Source: Chamaea fasciata
Lineage: Eukaryota; Chordata; Aves; Passeriformes; Sylviidae
Length of the DNA stretch: 64,000 nucleotides
Assembly: GCA_029207755.1 (NCBI GenBank)
Contig: JARCOQ010000006.1
Location: 16,838,890-16,902,889 of the forward strand
Reading direction: 5' to 3'
Notes under the pieces: model-generated
Database searches by the model: none
Told to the model about the DNA's origin: nothing
What the model saw: the letters and a program-made list of their open reading frames with translations, nothing else
In this document: positions 27,325-39,665 of the stretch, in pieces
Layout of the letters: the number at the start of each line of letters is the position of its first letter
How positions within the stretch are numbered: position 1 is the first letter of the stretch
Position numbers and translations under genes: made by a program

Positions 27325-27540
27325 TACAGGTAGAAAAGTGCTTTAAAGACCATTTGATCCACTAACTTGCATTAGGAAGACCCCTCTGCCTGCTGCTTCT
27401 GTTAGCCCTAAAATGAACCTCTTCCTCCTCTTACAATTTCTCCTGCTCTCCCTGCTTTGAACTGTGATTTACTTTGATAATCTTTCCCATTTAGTTAATT
27501 CCAGCACTTTTGACAATGTTACCATTTCAGCTCTTTGAAT
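27325..27540 (-). mobile_element. Probable CR1/L3-like LINE fragment, - strand
   Basis: On + the phrase CAGGTAGAAAAGTGCTTTAAAGACCATTTGATCC resembles the reverse-complemented 3' end of old CR1/L3 copies (form: 'aGtagaAaaG..ctttAGAcCAtcTagTCCA'). It is followed by text (GTTAATTCCAGCACTTTTGAC and similar) compatible with the same family. The assignment is by eye and weaker than for the other copies. Confidence 0.45.
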
Positions 27541-27598
27541 ATTGTGTGCAATGGAAGAAACCCTACAGATTCTATATAGAAGAAGGGAACACAAGTGA

Positions 27599-28113
27599 CC
27601 TTGCCCCAGATAAGTAACAGCTGTGTTAATTATCCAATACAGCCTTGCCCCTGATGAGTCACAGCTATTTCCAGTAAAGATAGGTGTGATAAAAGGCAGC
27701 GGGTTAGCTGGTAGAAGGGACAATCATGAAGGAGGAGGAACCTTGTGGAAGAGGGAAGGAGGGGATCATGAAGAAGGATCCTGGGGAGAGAGAATCACTG
27801 CTGTGAGGTCAGTCTGGGTCTGCAGTCAGAGCCAGTTGTTGGAACCTGCAGTCACAGTCCAGCTGGGTAAAAGCCTGCATTCAGAGTCTGCAAACTAATA
27901 CCTGCAGTCATAGTTTAGCAGGAGGTAACCAGCAGTCAGAGGCTGCAAGGGAAACCTACAGCAGGAGCTTGCTGCAGCCAGAGTCAGTGAATAGTTGGAG
28001 CCAGGATGGCTGAGCTGTAAAGAGGAATAAACCAGGTCCCTTTTCATGCAGGGGTAAACAAGAAGTCTGTGTCTCAGGTCATTTCTACCCTTTAACAAGA
28101 GGGCTGCTGTAAC
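27599..28113 (+). mobile_element. LTR-like block (possible solo LTR or LTR fragment)
   Basis: This segment differs from its neighbours in composition. It carries a TATA-like GATAAAAGG near 27,690 and an AATAAA signal near 28,026, in the order expected of an LTR on +. About 90 bp after the AATAAA is a candidate end, GCTGTAACA. A 24-bp sequence is repeated near the start at a 44-bp period (27,599-27,622 and 27,643-27,666). I could not find matching target-site duplications or a convincing 5' TG end, so boundaries and even the class are uncertain. No viral coding sequence is visible. Confidence 0.35.
27820..27990. repeat. Degenerate ~27-bp minisatellite inside the LTR-like block
   Basis: Six consecutive units start with variants of CTGCAGTCAGAG at 27,820, 27,846, 27,875, 27,902, 27,930 and 27,956. 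Spacings are 26, 29, 27, 28 and 26 bp. Each unit ends in a purine-rich tail (GGAAC, AAAAGC, AATAC, GGTAAC, GGAAAC). The unit start is conserved and the tail diverges. Confidence 0.75.
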
Positions 28114-31100
28114 AGTTCTCCTTTAACAGGAGGCATTAAGATGGTTTTACTGTTCCTCTAGAGAGGACCACCTGCAGATCTTTTCAGCCTTTGCTCTCCC
28201 CTGCTAAGTGACATTGCTTAGGTTTAAGGAGACACAACAGTCTTTTTTCATCCTATTATAAGCAAATAATTTTCTGATTATATAGATTATTTAAAAACAA
28301 TGCAAACAAGAAAACCCCAACTCTACTTGTCCTGTAGGTACTCTGTAAGGCTTTCTGTTGCTTATACACAGGGAATGATCCTTTCAGCATTTTTCTTATG
28401 ACTTTATCAAGTTATTTTTCAAGATCTGATTGGAATACCGTAATATTTTTACAGTTAGGCAAAGTGCACACATTTTTCTAGTTGCCTTTCTTGAACCTTC
28501 TCAATACTGATTTTCTAGTTAGTAATACATGTGATCTTTCAATTTAATGACACCTTTTATTTTCTCACTGAGATCTGTTTTGATATTATAGTGTGAATTT
28601 TCACTGAAGCTCTAATTGGATGTTTCAAAATTAAAATTATCCCCATTACATCTGAATGTACTTCACCCTTTCAAATGGTTCTTTCAATTTCCTTGGTTTT
28701 AACTCCTCATTTTAACATAGATGATTTTTTCAAGTTAGGCAGTAATATAATGAATTCTGCTGTTCCTATCAGAATAGTAAATCTAATTACAGTGACCTAA
28801 AGAGTTGGACAGTAGCTTTTGGACAGTAGCATTTTGAACTGGATCCCGTGCACTCTTGCAAACCTACTTAAAATTTCTTTTTTTCTTCTCCTTCCCTGAG
28901 CAGCTGTTACATTCAACAGGTACCTGTGGATTTTAAAAATATTTTTTTGAAATCACATTTAACCTATCTTCATAGGTGATAATGATGTTTTTCCATTATA
29001 ATTGTATTTTATAAGTGGCATGTTCTAGGACATACTTTCTGAATAAGTTTCTAAGATTCAAATCATAAATGATATTTTTATAGCTAAGTAAATAAATACA
29101 AGAAATTACAATTTAAAAATTGTTCTTCAATAGGTCTCATATTTGTAAAAATGGATGGAAGAGGAAAAAGGCATAATGAAATAGTACCAATATTTTTTCC
29201 TTTAAATTCAAAAAACTTTTTAAAACTCTGACAGTACAGTTTCATGTTTTCATTTCTTCCATCTTTTCCTCCTTTGTCCCAGTCTGCTTCTGCCTTTTTC
29301 AGCCACCATTCTAATTTTAATTCTTTAGTCTGAAGTTTGATCTTCATATTCCCATTAATGAAACAGGGCGTAAAGCAAGACAACCCACAGGAAGGCCAAA
29401 GCACGAAGCAGCCCATATCCACAGGTAGCTTGTACCAGTAGGGGCTGCCATACTGACTGAAAAAAGAAATTCTATAACAGGACTTAGTTTGAACGACACA
29501 TCCTTTGACAAACATTCTGGTTTGTTTAACAATGTTTCTTGAGAGACTGCCACTTTCCTGTAAAAAAACCAAAAAAGGCACCTAAAGGACAAAATTACTT
29601 TTTTTTAATTGGAAAACCTGTCTTCTCTTTTCTTTCTCCTTCATTAGTGAAAGAGTCATAATTTTATCCAAGTAGGTCACTACAGTTATTGATACACTGA
29701 GAGTCAAGGCATCAGAAAATGTCTGTACAAAATTATCACAGTCCTGATTCCTATTTTGTTGCTTTTAGGAAACACAGAAAGGGAAGGCTTGAAAGAGTTT
29801 AAAGTTAGTAACTTAAGGCATTTTCCATTAAATGCTCCATGAAATAAACTCCTTGGTAAACAAAGTATAAAATATTGAAAATTATATAAACATTAAGCAT
29901 AATTGTATGCTGGTTTGCCACATTTTAACAAAGTATGCTTTGCATGCTTCAAGAACACAAATCTAAAAAAAAAAAAGTTACAGAAAGGTGAAAATACTAC
30001 TACTAGCTTTAATTTTCTCTTATTATCCTTTAAAGTTTTGTTTCAACACTTTTATATAGGGTGGTGAATGCAGGCATAGTTTTACTCATCAGTGGGACTG
30101 AGTAACATTCAGGGATGGAAGAAGTAGAGGTTCAGATCTCCATTCTCCCAAGATTTCAACCCATGCCATTTTAAGACATGTCATTTCCACCTCCTGTTAC
30201 ATAAGGGTGAAGAAACTGAGGGCAGCAACTGGCAGTTAAACCTCTTTTGCACAGAAAAGTAGTGAATGCACATCCCTCATTCTGGGATATGCTTTAGGGA
30301 CTTGTGGAAAAAAAGATGCCATCAGCAGCTCCTCCTTTTCCTAAAGGCTTGTGAATTTAAGCCAGTTTTTTTTTCTGAATGTATAAAACAGAAGCCCTGC
30401 TATCTGAACGCACATATTCATTCATTGAAAAGGCTAGAACCCTTTTTATGTCTGCTTGATTTGATTCAGGTGCTGGCCAAACTAAAAATATACATTAAAA
30501 AAAATATTTATATCCCAAAATATGTTTATCACAGGAATGAAGACTGGAGATCCAGCTGTAAATGACATGAGAGATTTATATGATCTTAAAAGCCTATTCT
30601 GTCAGGGCTCACCTGGTATATCCATGACTGATGCTCTGAAAGAACAAAGTGTTGTGCTCCACTAAACTCCAAAAAGCCATAGACCCATATGTCTGTGTGG
30701 TCCCACAGGTAAACAAGGTAAGAAGGTAAAAATAATCAATTATTATTTTAGTATAAAAAAATGCTAAAATATCCAGTTTAAGAAAAGTACTTAAAATCTG
30801 TCTCTGTAGTCTTATTTGCATATCCTCAGGAACAATGTAAATAATCCCTATAGCAGGCAAAACCAACATAATATTTTGAAGTTTAGCTCACAAAGGATAA
30901 TAAATCTCAATTTTTTTTCACTTCAGAGAACCCTTATGTGTAATGATAATGTATACTTCTGTGTCATCTCTCAACATGTCTCTGGAGTTACTGAAAATAT
31001 AGTCTAACCTCACTCAAAATAAAGAAATAGATCATATGACTTAAATGCTCTCAAGGGAAGAAGCATTCAATAACTTCATTGAAGGCTCAACCAGACGCTG

Positions 31101-31285
31101 TAAAACAGAGTTGCAAACAGGACTTATTCTTTACTCTCAATAATGACTGGAAAAAGGGGAAGTATTTATGAAGATATCTGCTCTTCAACACACCTTTTCC
31201 TTGCAAAAAACACCTGTATTAAACAAAAAAAATTAAACCAGAACACAATAATGGGATTTTTTAATGAATGGGGTTTTTAAAGTAT
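28114..31285. other. Anonymous stretch with one GC-rich open patch
   Basis: No gene is firmly identified. A 12-bp word TTGGACAGTAGC is tandemly repeated at 28,805 and 28,819. A GC-richer patch at 29,366-29,456 is open in all three - strand frames. The rest is AT-rich; 28.38-28.70 kb may hold an eroded LINE. Confidence 0.45.
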
Positions 31286-31568
31286 CGAATCACAGAATGG
31301 ATTGTGTTAGAAAGGGCCTTTCGAGGTCACCTAGTCCGAGCCCCCTGCAATGAGCAGGGACACCTTCAACCTGATCAGATCCTTCAGAGCCTCATCCAAC
31401 CTGACCTTGGATGTTTCCAGGAATGGTGCATCTACCATTTTTCTGGGCAACCAGTGCCAGTCTCTCATAAGCTCAACATAAAAAATTCCTTTCAAGTATC
31501 TTGCCTGACTCTGTCTTCTTTCAGGTCAGAACCACTGTGCCTTGTCCTAGTGTTACAGGCCCTATTAT
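31286..31568 (-). mobile_element. CR1 LINE 3' fragment, - strand
   Basis: On + it begins AATCACAGAATGGATTGTG, the reverse complement of the CR1 3' octamer end. The usual CR1 order follows: a GGCCTTTCGAGGTCACCTAG block, CCCCTGCAATGAGCAGGGAC, CCTGACCTTGGATGTTTCC, GGGCAACCAGTGCCAGT and TGCCTTGTCCTAGTGTTACA. About 280 bp remain, so it is 5'-truncated as usual for CR1. The overlapping 108-codon + strand frame (31,268-31,594) is antisense to the element and not a gene. Confidence 0.92.
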
Positions 31569-33819
31569 ATTTGCACTTATTTATCAACATATGAACACAC
31601 GCATGGAGGACTTCAAATTTAAACAGCCATTTATCTTTTAAAAAGCAAATGAGCTTGAGAAATAGAAAAAAAAAAGCCTAAAACTTAGAAAATAAATTTT
31701 AAAAACTATTGTCCCAATAGATACAGGAATAAATACAAAATAAATCTTAAGGCAAATAATGTGTATAGTAGAAATAGAAGAAGGATAGAGAAGGGCACGG
31801 AGCATGATCGAGGGTAAGGAATAGATTTCTGTACAAAATGTGACAAAATATAACGTTAGAGAACAGTAAGTCAGGAGCACTTTCAGCTGTAAGACTAGAG
31901 GATATGTAATGAAGCTAGCAGGTAGAGAAAGAAATATCTTCTTGAAACACTTCACTGTTAAGATGAATTTTTTATATATATATATAGAATGCTGCTGATT
32001 CCAAATAGATTAATCCTAAAAAAAACCCTACTTTTAAAAATTCATGGATTAAAAATACATAAATAACTACTAAATGCAACGTCATTATCTCCTGTTTGGG
32101 AAATCCTTGAACGGTAAATTTCTAGGAATCAGAGAACATTCTTAGGATATCTCAATGTATGCTTTTCTTATTTATTACCTTCTCTAAATGTGCTGACCTT
32201 TGACAAAGCCAATATAGAAGCTAAATGAACTTCACTCTGACCTACAAGAGATTTTTATGTTTTGTATTGCCATTTATAGCCCATAAACCCTCACGAACTC
32301 TTCAAAGAGTGCACTAATTTTCATTGCAGATAAAATGACTAAATAAACCTATACTGCCTAACAAAATTAATTCTTCTTGACAGGAAAAGTTTGGAACCAA
32401 CTATCATGTACTTTAGGGCAAAGTTATGCGTGTCTATCATATTTTGCAACCTGCACTATGTCAATATCATGCAATACTAACACGTGCTACAATTTATCTC
32501 TCTATAACTTATCTGTATTATTAATGATAAGTAGTTCACATTTCTATGCACAATATTGATACTCTGCTAACATGACACAGGCTGACAAGAAAGTGGAAAA
32601 AAATGGGTAGAGGGCCTTACTATGTCTCGAGGCATTTTTCTATCAGCAACCAAGCAGGCAGCAGAAATAAAGAATCCTCTCGCCTTCCTAGAGCTGCTGA
32701 AATGAGCTGTTTGTTTGACTAGCAAGTCATGGTGTAGACTGTGAAGCCCAACAAACAAACAAATTTAACACAGCCTCCCAGACAAGTAGGTCACCTCCTT
32801 TTCAAAGAAGCAATGTAAACAAAAACAGAAACCTCCTAAGACACAAATAGACATCTTTGCTACCTGGGTAAAATTAGACGCTGAGAGACTGTGGATGCTC
32901 AGCATCTTTTAATCAGATATTGATAATATCTTGTATCGTTTACAATTGGATTGCTTTTGCTTGCTTGTTAAAAGAGTTTATGCATTGCATGGTATTGAAC
33001 TGAGGAGTGATAATCAACCTTATTTCTTTATCTTCTTATGGTAAAGAATGTATTTGTTTAACACTTCTTGCTTATGCTGCAGCTCAACTGTGCCAATATA
33101 GCAATAAACTGTTCCTTCATCTCTGCCTCAGAGAGTTTATTCTCAAGAATCATTCCCCTGTGTTAGCTGGATTTTTTAGGAGAAACTCATTAAATAAAGT
33201 AGTCCCTGTTGTAGTATTACAGTTTTATGATTGCATATTCCTTACAAAATTCCACTCAAATAATTTTCTAAATATTAATTTTAGTTTTTACAAAAGCCAA
33301 ACACTGCACTGTAACCTGATGTTTCCTGGGTTTAAGTTTTCACTTATGCTATGTGCATCCTCTGCCTGATCATAGTTGAACCTTTTTTTTTTTTTTTTTG
33401 TGACTTTTCCCCTACAATGAGAAGACAACAAGCTTTTCATGGGTTTTAATCTTAAATAATATGTATCAACTTACTGTTACTTGTAAACCTAATGTGAGAT
33501 GTGCCAAGTTACCACCATCAAGCTACTCTCACAATTAGGAAATTGGGTAACAAAATGATGAAATATTATTGCAAAAAAAAAACTGTTTGAGGAATCAGAA
33601 TTCTCAGCCAGGAATCCTGTAATTATGTCTCAGTTGGGTTTTGTCCAACAGTACACACAGGAATATGAAGGCTGAAATAATAAATCCATTATTAACACAC
33701 TGAGAACAAAAAGGAACAGTTATTCACAGTGACTTACATCCATTCAGAAGTGATTCAGGAACCAGCTATCACAAAATATCACAGTGATTAAACAGGGGTA
33801 AAACCACAAGTTCAACATT
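31569..33819. other. Anonymous AT-rich stretch
   Basis: No gene recognised. Contains a TA run at 31,972-31,986 and a T17 run at 33,383-33,399. Confidence 0.55.
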
Positions 33820-34240
33820 AGAAATTGTTAGGAAAGGACACGAAACAGAAGGGCATCACTGCTTTTATACACTGCACTCAACTCCTGAATACTGTGCATA
33901 GTGATGGTTTTCCAATCTTCAAATATAAAGTAAAAATAACTTTAGGAAGAGAGGATAGCAAGGATGGTCATGCATACAGAGTGATTTCTGGAAAAGATAT
34001 ACCCATGGAGAAATGAAACAAACTATAGTACATCCCATGAAAATATCAAGTAGAAATTTTAAAACAAAGGGATGGGACCTTTTCCCCTACCTACCATGTA
34101 ATGAACTGTGGCATTCATTGCCATGGGATGTTGTGAGGTCAAAGGCCTACAAGGACCAAAGTCAAAAAGAAAGCTGGAAAGTGCTCATGAAAAGTGCTAA
34201 AAAATGGCAAAAGAATGGAATAGTCATTGTGACTACTGTT
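33820..34240 (+). mobile_element. Ancient CR1/L3-like LINE fragment, + strand
   Basis: Read on +, landmarks appear in the family order: CTGAATACTGTGCATAGTGA (from 'GAATACTGTGtGCAGTtctg'), TTTTCCAATCTTCAAATATA, CATCCCATGAAAATATCAAG with AATTTTAAAACAAA, and GTGGCATTCATTGCCATGGG with ATGTTGTGAGGTCAAAGGC. These are the 3' coding and tail parts of old amniote CR1/L3 elements. It lies opposite in strand to most CR1 copies here. The 89-codon frame over it is a relic of the element. Confidence 0.75.
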
Positions 34241-37200
34241 TTTAACGGAAAAGTTCTTAAAAGTCTTCTCGTGGGAGCCTAAAAAGTCATGACAAGGAAA
34301 GATCACATTAAATTTACCCTAAATTTCTCCTATGCTTTTCATGACTGGTCAGTATATGAATTTCACCGAATACTTAGTAGATTGCATGACACAACCACTG
34401 TTATGTTTTCTTTTCATTAGTTTGTCATAATTATACTTTAAAACACTTTTTGCCCTTCTCATTGCTATATCATGATATTTATTCTGAAGGTTTGGCTCAG
34501 GTCTTTAATATATTCTCGTCTTGGCTAGACATATTTTCTTTTTCCTGATCTAAAAAGCAAGAATCTCTGAAAAGCACTGTAGTAAAAAATGAGTATTTCT
34601 GAAATCCTGTTCTGACCTTCACCCCACTTATACTGCATGTCCTCCTTTTCTACTTAGCACAGTTTTCTTACAATTCTTCTTTCCTTGAAAATCATTCACC
34701 CGCAAAATCTAAGTGACAGCTATCCTCCATTAGAAGATTAACACTGTTTAAAAATTATTCTTTGTTAAGAAGTACTATGTCACACTAGAATTAGATGCTT
34801 GAATTAACATTGCAAAATTTAGAACCATGATTACTGTATTATTATCATTTAATGATTTTCATTTTACAGCTTACTTTTTTATAAGAAAGCCATTTCTCCA
34901 TCTTGTGCTCACACTGTGCCTACTCACTTAGAACTATACATCTAACTATTGTGGAACAAAAATAGCATAAAAAAGCTGCTCAGAAATATAAATTACCATA
35001 TTCATGACTTTCTAGATAAACTTTTCAGAATTAAGTAGAAGACAGAATTTGAACCAGAAAAAGTTATTGTCAAGTTTCCTGATTAAACAGCTCCATAGAA
35101 TAGCAGAACTGTTTAAAAAAATAAAAAGAAAACACTTATTTAAAAGCAATGACATAAAATTACAGATTCAATAGGTCTAAAATGCACTACAACAATCTAG
35201 TTCATTAAAGCAAATAAGGGATAAAAATAAACATGCATATTAGAAAAGCAAAGAAGACAGTGAAAAGCTATTTTCCAAGGACATTAAAAATAATTTAAAT
35301 AAAAGTGTGTTGAAGCAGTACGGTGTACAGGAAGCAACTGAGGAATACAGACTACTTGGCTTTTTGAAGCACCACCTTATTTCCCTCCTTCATGTTTCTC
35401 ATTGAAAGTTCTCTATTCTGAGAGCAAAAGAAAAAACATGTCCCAGAGCTATTTCACAAGAGACTAGTATATATTTCATACTACGTTATGGCTAAACACC
35501 TATTTAGAGCTTGAGCTACTCAGTTTCTGCCCAATGAGGTAATTGCAAGAACATCCTTGAGCATTCTGATCCCATTTTTTAACGTTGTCTGGTCAGTATC
35601 TTCCAGAAAACGGGCAGAGTGAGAAAGTTCATTCTTTTTGGGTCTGAAATATTTTTAATAATGAAAAAAATCAAAGAAAAAGACCACAAAAAACACCTTT
35701 GAGAAGGATTACAGCAGAGACTTTAAAAACCATCTTCAACATTACCCTTAACAGCCTGAATTTTACCATGTAAATCTAAAGCTTGTTTTACCATATCACA
35801 GGGGAAAAACATACTAAAGAGAAAATTCGTTCTCTTTGGGACTCTAAGCACCGTTACATACTTGAAACAAAATAACCTTAGTAACAAAAGAAGGATTCTG
35901 CACCACAGCAGTTAGTGTGGCACAGGTTCTCACCTGTGGGTACGAGAACCTCATTTCTTCACAACACCTGATTTTGGATGCATTTACTCCTGCCAAGTGG
36001 GAAACTGTTGTTTCTTCATATCTTAAAATTGGAAACATTTCAGTACTAACTTTATTTCTTAAGTTGATTAAATGTCTTGAATTTTCTGATTCTTTGACTG
36101 AGTTTATGTTTGCAGTGCAACAACTGGAAGAGGCGATGCCAGACGGATGTTTCAGATGGAACAGTACTTTGGAGCAACAACAGTTACTCCTCAGTATTTA
36201 ATGGACCACAACTGACTTGTTAGGCAATGAAAGAAAAAAAGAATATGATCATCCAGTTAGACTAAGATCAATTGAAACAGGATCAGGTAGACAGATAACT
36301 ATGAAATAAAGACTATTTCAGGAGAGCCTGTGCCTATCCTTAAATCCTTTAGAAGCAGTCTGATGTATGTGGGAAGGAGATAGTAATTTTTTTTTTTAAG
36401 GGCAGGCAGTTATCTTTTCAGTACAAAAGTCTCAGTTTAAACATTGCTTTACTTAGTCATTCTTCACTAGCCTTGTTCTTTTTGCCATTGAGATAAACAC
36501 AGAATGAAAAGTGAACTGAAACATTTCAGTTTCTCAAGTTTTGTATTTTATAAAAAGTGAAACTGATAACCCACCTTTTAAAAGGGTGCCAGTCATCTTA
36601 GAGAATGACTCAACTCACTGAACAAGGTTATTAGTTAAACAACAAAAGCTGATATTCTCGTAAGCTGAATTTATGTACGGTGTCTACAGTATCTTTTCAA
36701 TTTATTCTTTATCTAGCACATTATACTCTCACTGTACTTACAGACATACAACATAAACCTATGGAGTGAATCAAACTTCATAAATACTTTTTAAAAATCA
36801 GAATTCTAGATGAAAACTGAAGCTCTTAAAAATTGTGGAAATGTTGAATTTTGCAGAATCTTCCAAATCTATTACATCCAAATCTATTTTCTATACCAAC
36901 ATAGGTCCCTCACAGATTTTCAGAATGTATTACTACATAAATCTTTGGAATGTTCCACTGCAATGATGCAATAAGTGCTCTCCTGGGCTTGTGGCCTCTC
37001 AAGAATTCACAAGAGTTGAATGCAACTATAGATGCTGTTCTCACAGTGTCACAGTTAAGTCTAGAACTAAAATACCTGAATTACCTTCCTACTGTCACTG
37101 CTTTCCTTGGCAAACTCAGTAATTACTGATTCATACCTTAAACTCAAGACAAAGTAAACATCAGAATGTCTAAAATCAGAATAATATAAGGGGTTTTTGC

Positions 37201-39501
37201 AACACAGAACTGAGACACTGATAAGATGTTGACAGAATCTAAATCTCTCTCCTTCAGGAATTTGCAGCCATCTGTCCACAATATTTAATTCCTTCCTGTG
37301 AAGCCACTTTCACAACTGTCCAGCATCCTATGATTTGAAAGTTCTCAGATCTTCCCACAAACTCCTCGCTGTTCACCTGGAAAAAAAAGCTATCAAGCAG
37401 TAGGGCACATAACATCAAAGATGTTCTCAGCTGAGCATGTTGGGATGCTTTGACTGATGGAGATTTGCCAGCCTTGGCAGCAAGACCATGACCAGTACCA
37501 CTAGAGTTTTACAGAAACACAGAACAGCACCTAATGGGGTATGTATGGGGTACCCTAATGGGCAATTCATTTTCTCTTCTCCTCAGCCAGTTCCAGAACA
37601 CTGTAGTCACCAAAAGGTTTGTCCTCAAACCTTCATATATCCTTTCAAAATATGTCAACCAACAACAGGAAAACCCATTTCTTCCATCCAGGCATTTACT
37701 CTGAATTGTGTTACCTATTCAGAAGTGATCTCAGACATCTCTACACGAACATGCTGGCATTAAAAAGCAATATAACATGCTTAGAGTAGAAGCCATCCAC
37801 GCATTAGACAATTCTGTGCACCTTCCATGAAATACTTTTGGGTCTTGCATTTCCCTGGTTAAAGCCTGGGAGGGGAGTGCAGGAAACAACTCCTAGTGAA
37901 ATAAGATGATGTTTACATTCCCCTGAAACTGAATCTGTCCTCTAACTAGGAAGGGCCAGACTGTCTGCCAATACAGAGCAGATAGAGGGGTTTCCAGGTG
38001 AAAAACAAAGCAAGCCTGTAACAGCTGAAATTGCTGAGCAGTTACAAAGTACTCAACTAACACAAAATTAAACTTCATGCAAGGTCTGAAATAGAATTTC
38101 ACCTTGTCCTGAGAGAAGCAGCAAGTCAGACAAACAAGAGCAACAATTAACTTGTTAATTGCAACCATGGTGCAATTTAAACATAGTTGTTCTGCTATAA
38201 TGATTTGTAACTGTGTTGCCTATTCCTATTTTACTGTCACCTGAAATAGCTCTTCGTGGGTTTAAAAAAACTGACATGTCTCTAAGTGGGCTTCTGTGCC
38301 ACCTTTACAAATACCCTGTTCCCAGTACGTGTTGTGCACTGGCTGAAATGTTATCATTTGAGGTTTCATATGAACTGCAGGCCAGGCAGAGAACAGGAGC
38401 AGGGCAGGTTGGAGCATTCATGTTATTTTTGGGGCACTGTTATACGGTAAGATTTCCAGGTATGCACACAAACACCAAGACTCTAAAGAAAATGTCAGCA
38501 GGGAATAAGGATAGATCAAGAATAAAAAGTATTTAGTCGCTATGAAATATCTCCTTAGACTATTATGCCATGAATACTGGTGAAGAACATACTTAACAAC
38601 TGAAATGCGATATCAGGCAAATATTTACATGACCAGAATGTGAAAGACAGATAAAACCTTGCAGCTGGCTACCTCTGCATGGTTCTAAGCTGTTAGGATA
38701 TTCTTCTTGACCTACTGAATTGGAAAGTAAAGATCAGGCTAAGCACAGTTCAAGCTTCCTCATTATCTAACACGTAATTAGCGATGAAAACCTGCTTGCA
38801 TGGTGAGAGGATGGAAGTCTCTTTGTTTATAATATAAAGTGAAACTTACCACTAAAATTCTCAAGAAATGTATTTAGGTAGTTAGAGAATAGGACTTAAT
38901 AAAATGTTACATGCATTCACTAGTTTATCCTACCTCATTAATTACAGCGCCATTCAAAAGAAATCCTCTGTATACCTCTAAAATAGCAATCTATATAGTA
39001 TTATACATTTTGATACACTGTATGAACACTTAAGACTGGTTCCCTTCGGAAAAGTCCCAAAGAATAAGGGCTTTTCTTTCTGCTCTTTCGACTACATTTC
39101 AGCATTTTCAGACTTAAATACGGTAAACAAAAAGCCATGTGAAGAACTAGAAGAGCTATGGTGGTAAATTTTTAACTGCATAAAGTTTAACTCTTTATTA
39201 TGAACCTTACAGTAATTCAAAAATTCTAACTCTACTGACCTAAAAAAAAAAAAAAAGTAGGTCTTTTCTGTAGATGAGATTGAGTAGGTTTTTCTGATAA
39301 ACATTACATTTTTCTGCACAAATAATTCATAATAACAATTAATAACATAGCAGATAAATAATAACGGGAAAGCCTTGTATGTTGAAGAAGGTTTTTTTTA
39401 ATTCACTGTGCCATAGTGCCTACATATCCTGCTTGGGCTACGTCCATGCACCAAACCCTGGTCTCTGGTAGGTGAGTGTCATTCTCCCAGAGGAAACCAA
39501 G
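34241..39501. other. Anonymous AT-rich stretch
   Basis: No exon, RNA gene or repeat family recognised in about 5.3 kb beyond short A and T runs. Open frames of 60-107 codons occur on both strands without domain resemblance. Confidence 0.5.
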
Positions 39502-39665
39502 AATAAGCTGAGTCGGAAGGGACCCACAAAGATTACTGAATGCAGCTCCTGACCCTGCACAGGACCATCCCCAAGAGTCACATCAAGGCCCAGGAGTGTT
39601 GTCCAAACACATCTTGAACTCTGTCAGGCTTGGTGCTGTAATATCTAAATGCTGGGAGCCACCTG
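39502..39665 (-). mobile_element. CR1 LINE 3' fragment, - strand
   Basis: On +: AGTCGGAAGGGACCCACAAA, then CAGCTCCTGACCCTGCACAG, GACCATCCCCAAGAGTCACA and TGTCCAAACACATCTTGAAC followed by TCTGTCAGGCTTGGTGCTGT. This is the characteristic text of a reverse-complemented avian CR1 3' region. About 165 bp survive and the octamer end is eroded. Confidence 0.92.

Noticed and set aside
27599..28113. Complete solo LTR with defined ends
   Set aside because: Several candidate ends were tried by eye (TG...CA pairs) but no matching flanking duplication was found, so only an LTR-like block is claimed.
31268..31594. 108-codon + strand open frame
   Set aside because: It lies entirely across a CR1 3' fragment and is antisense to it.
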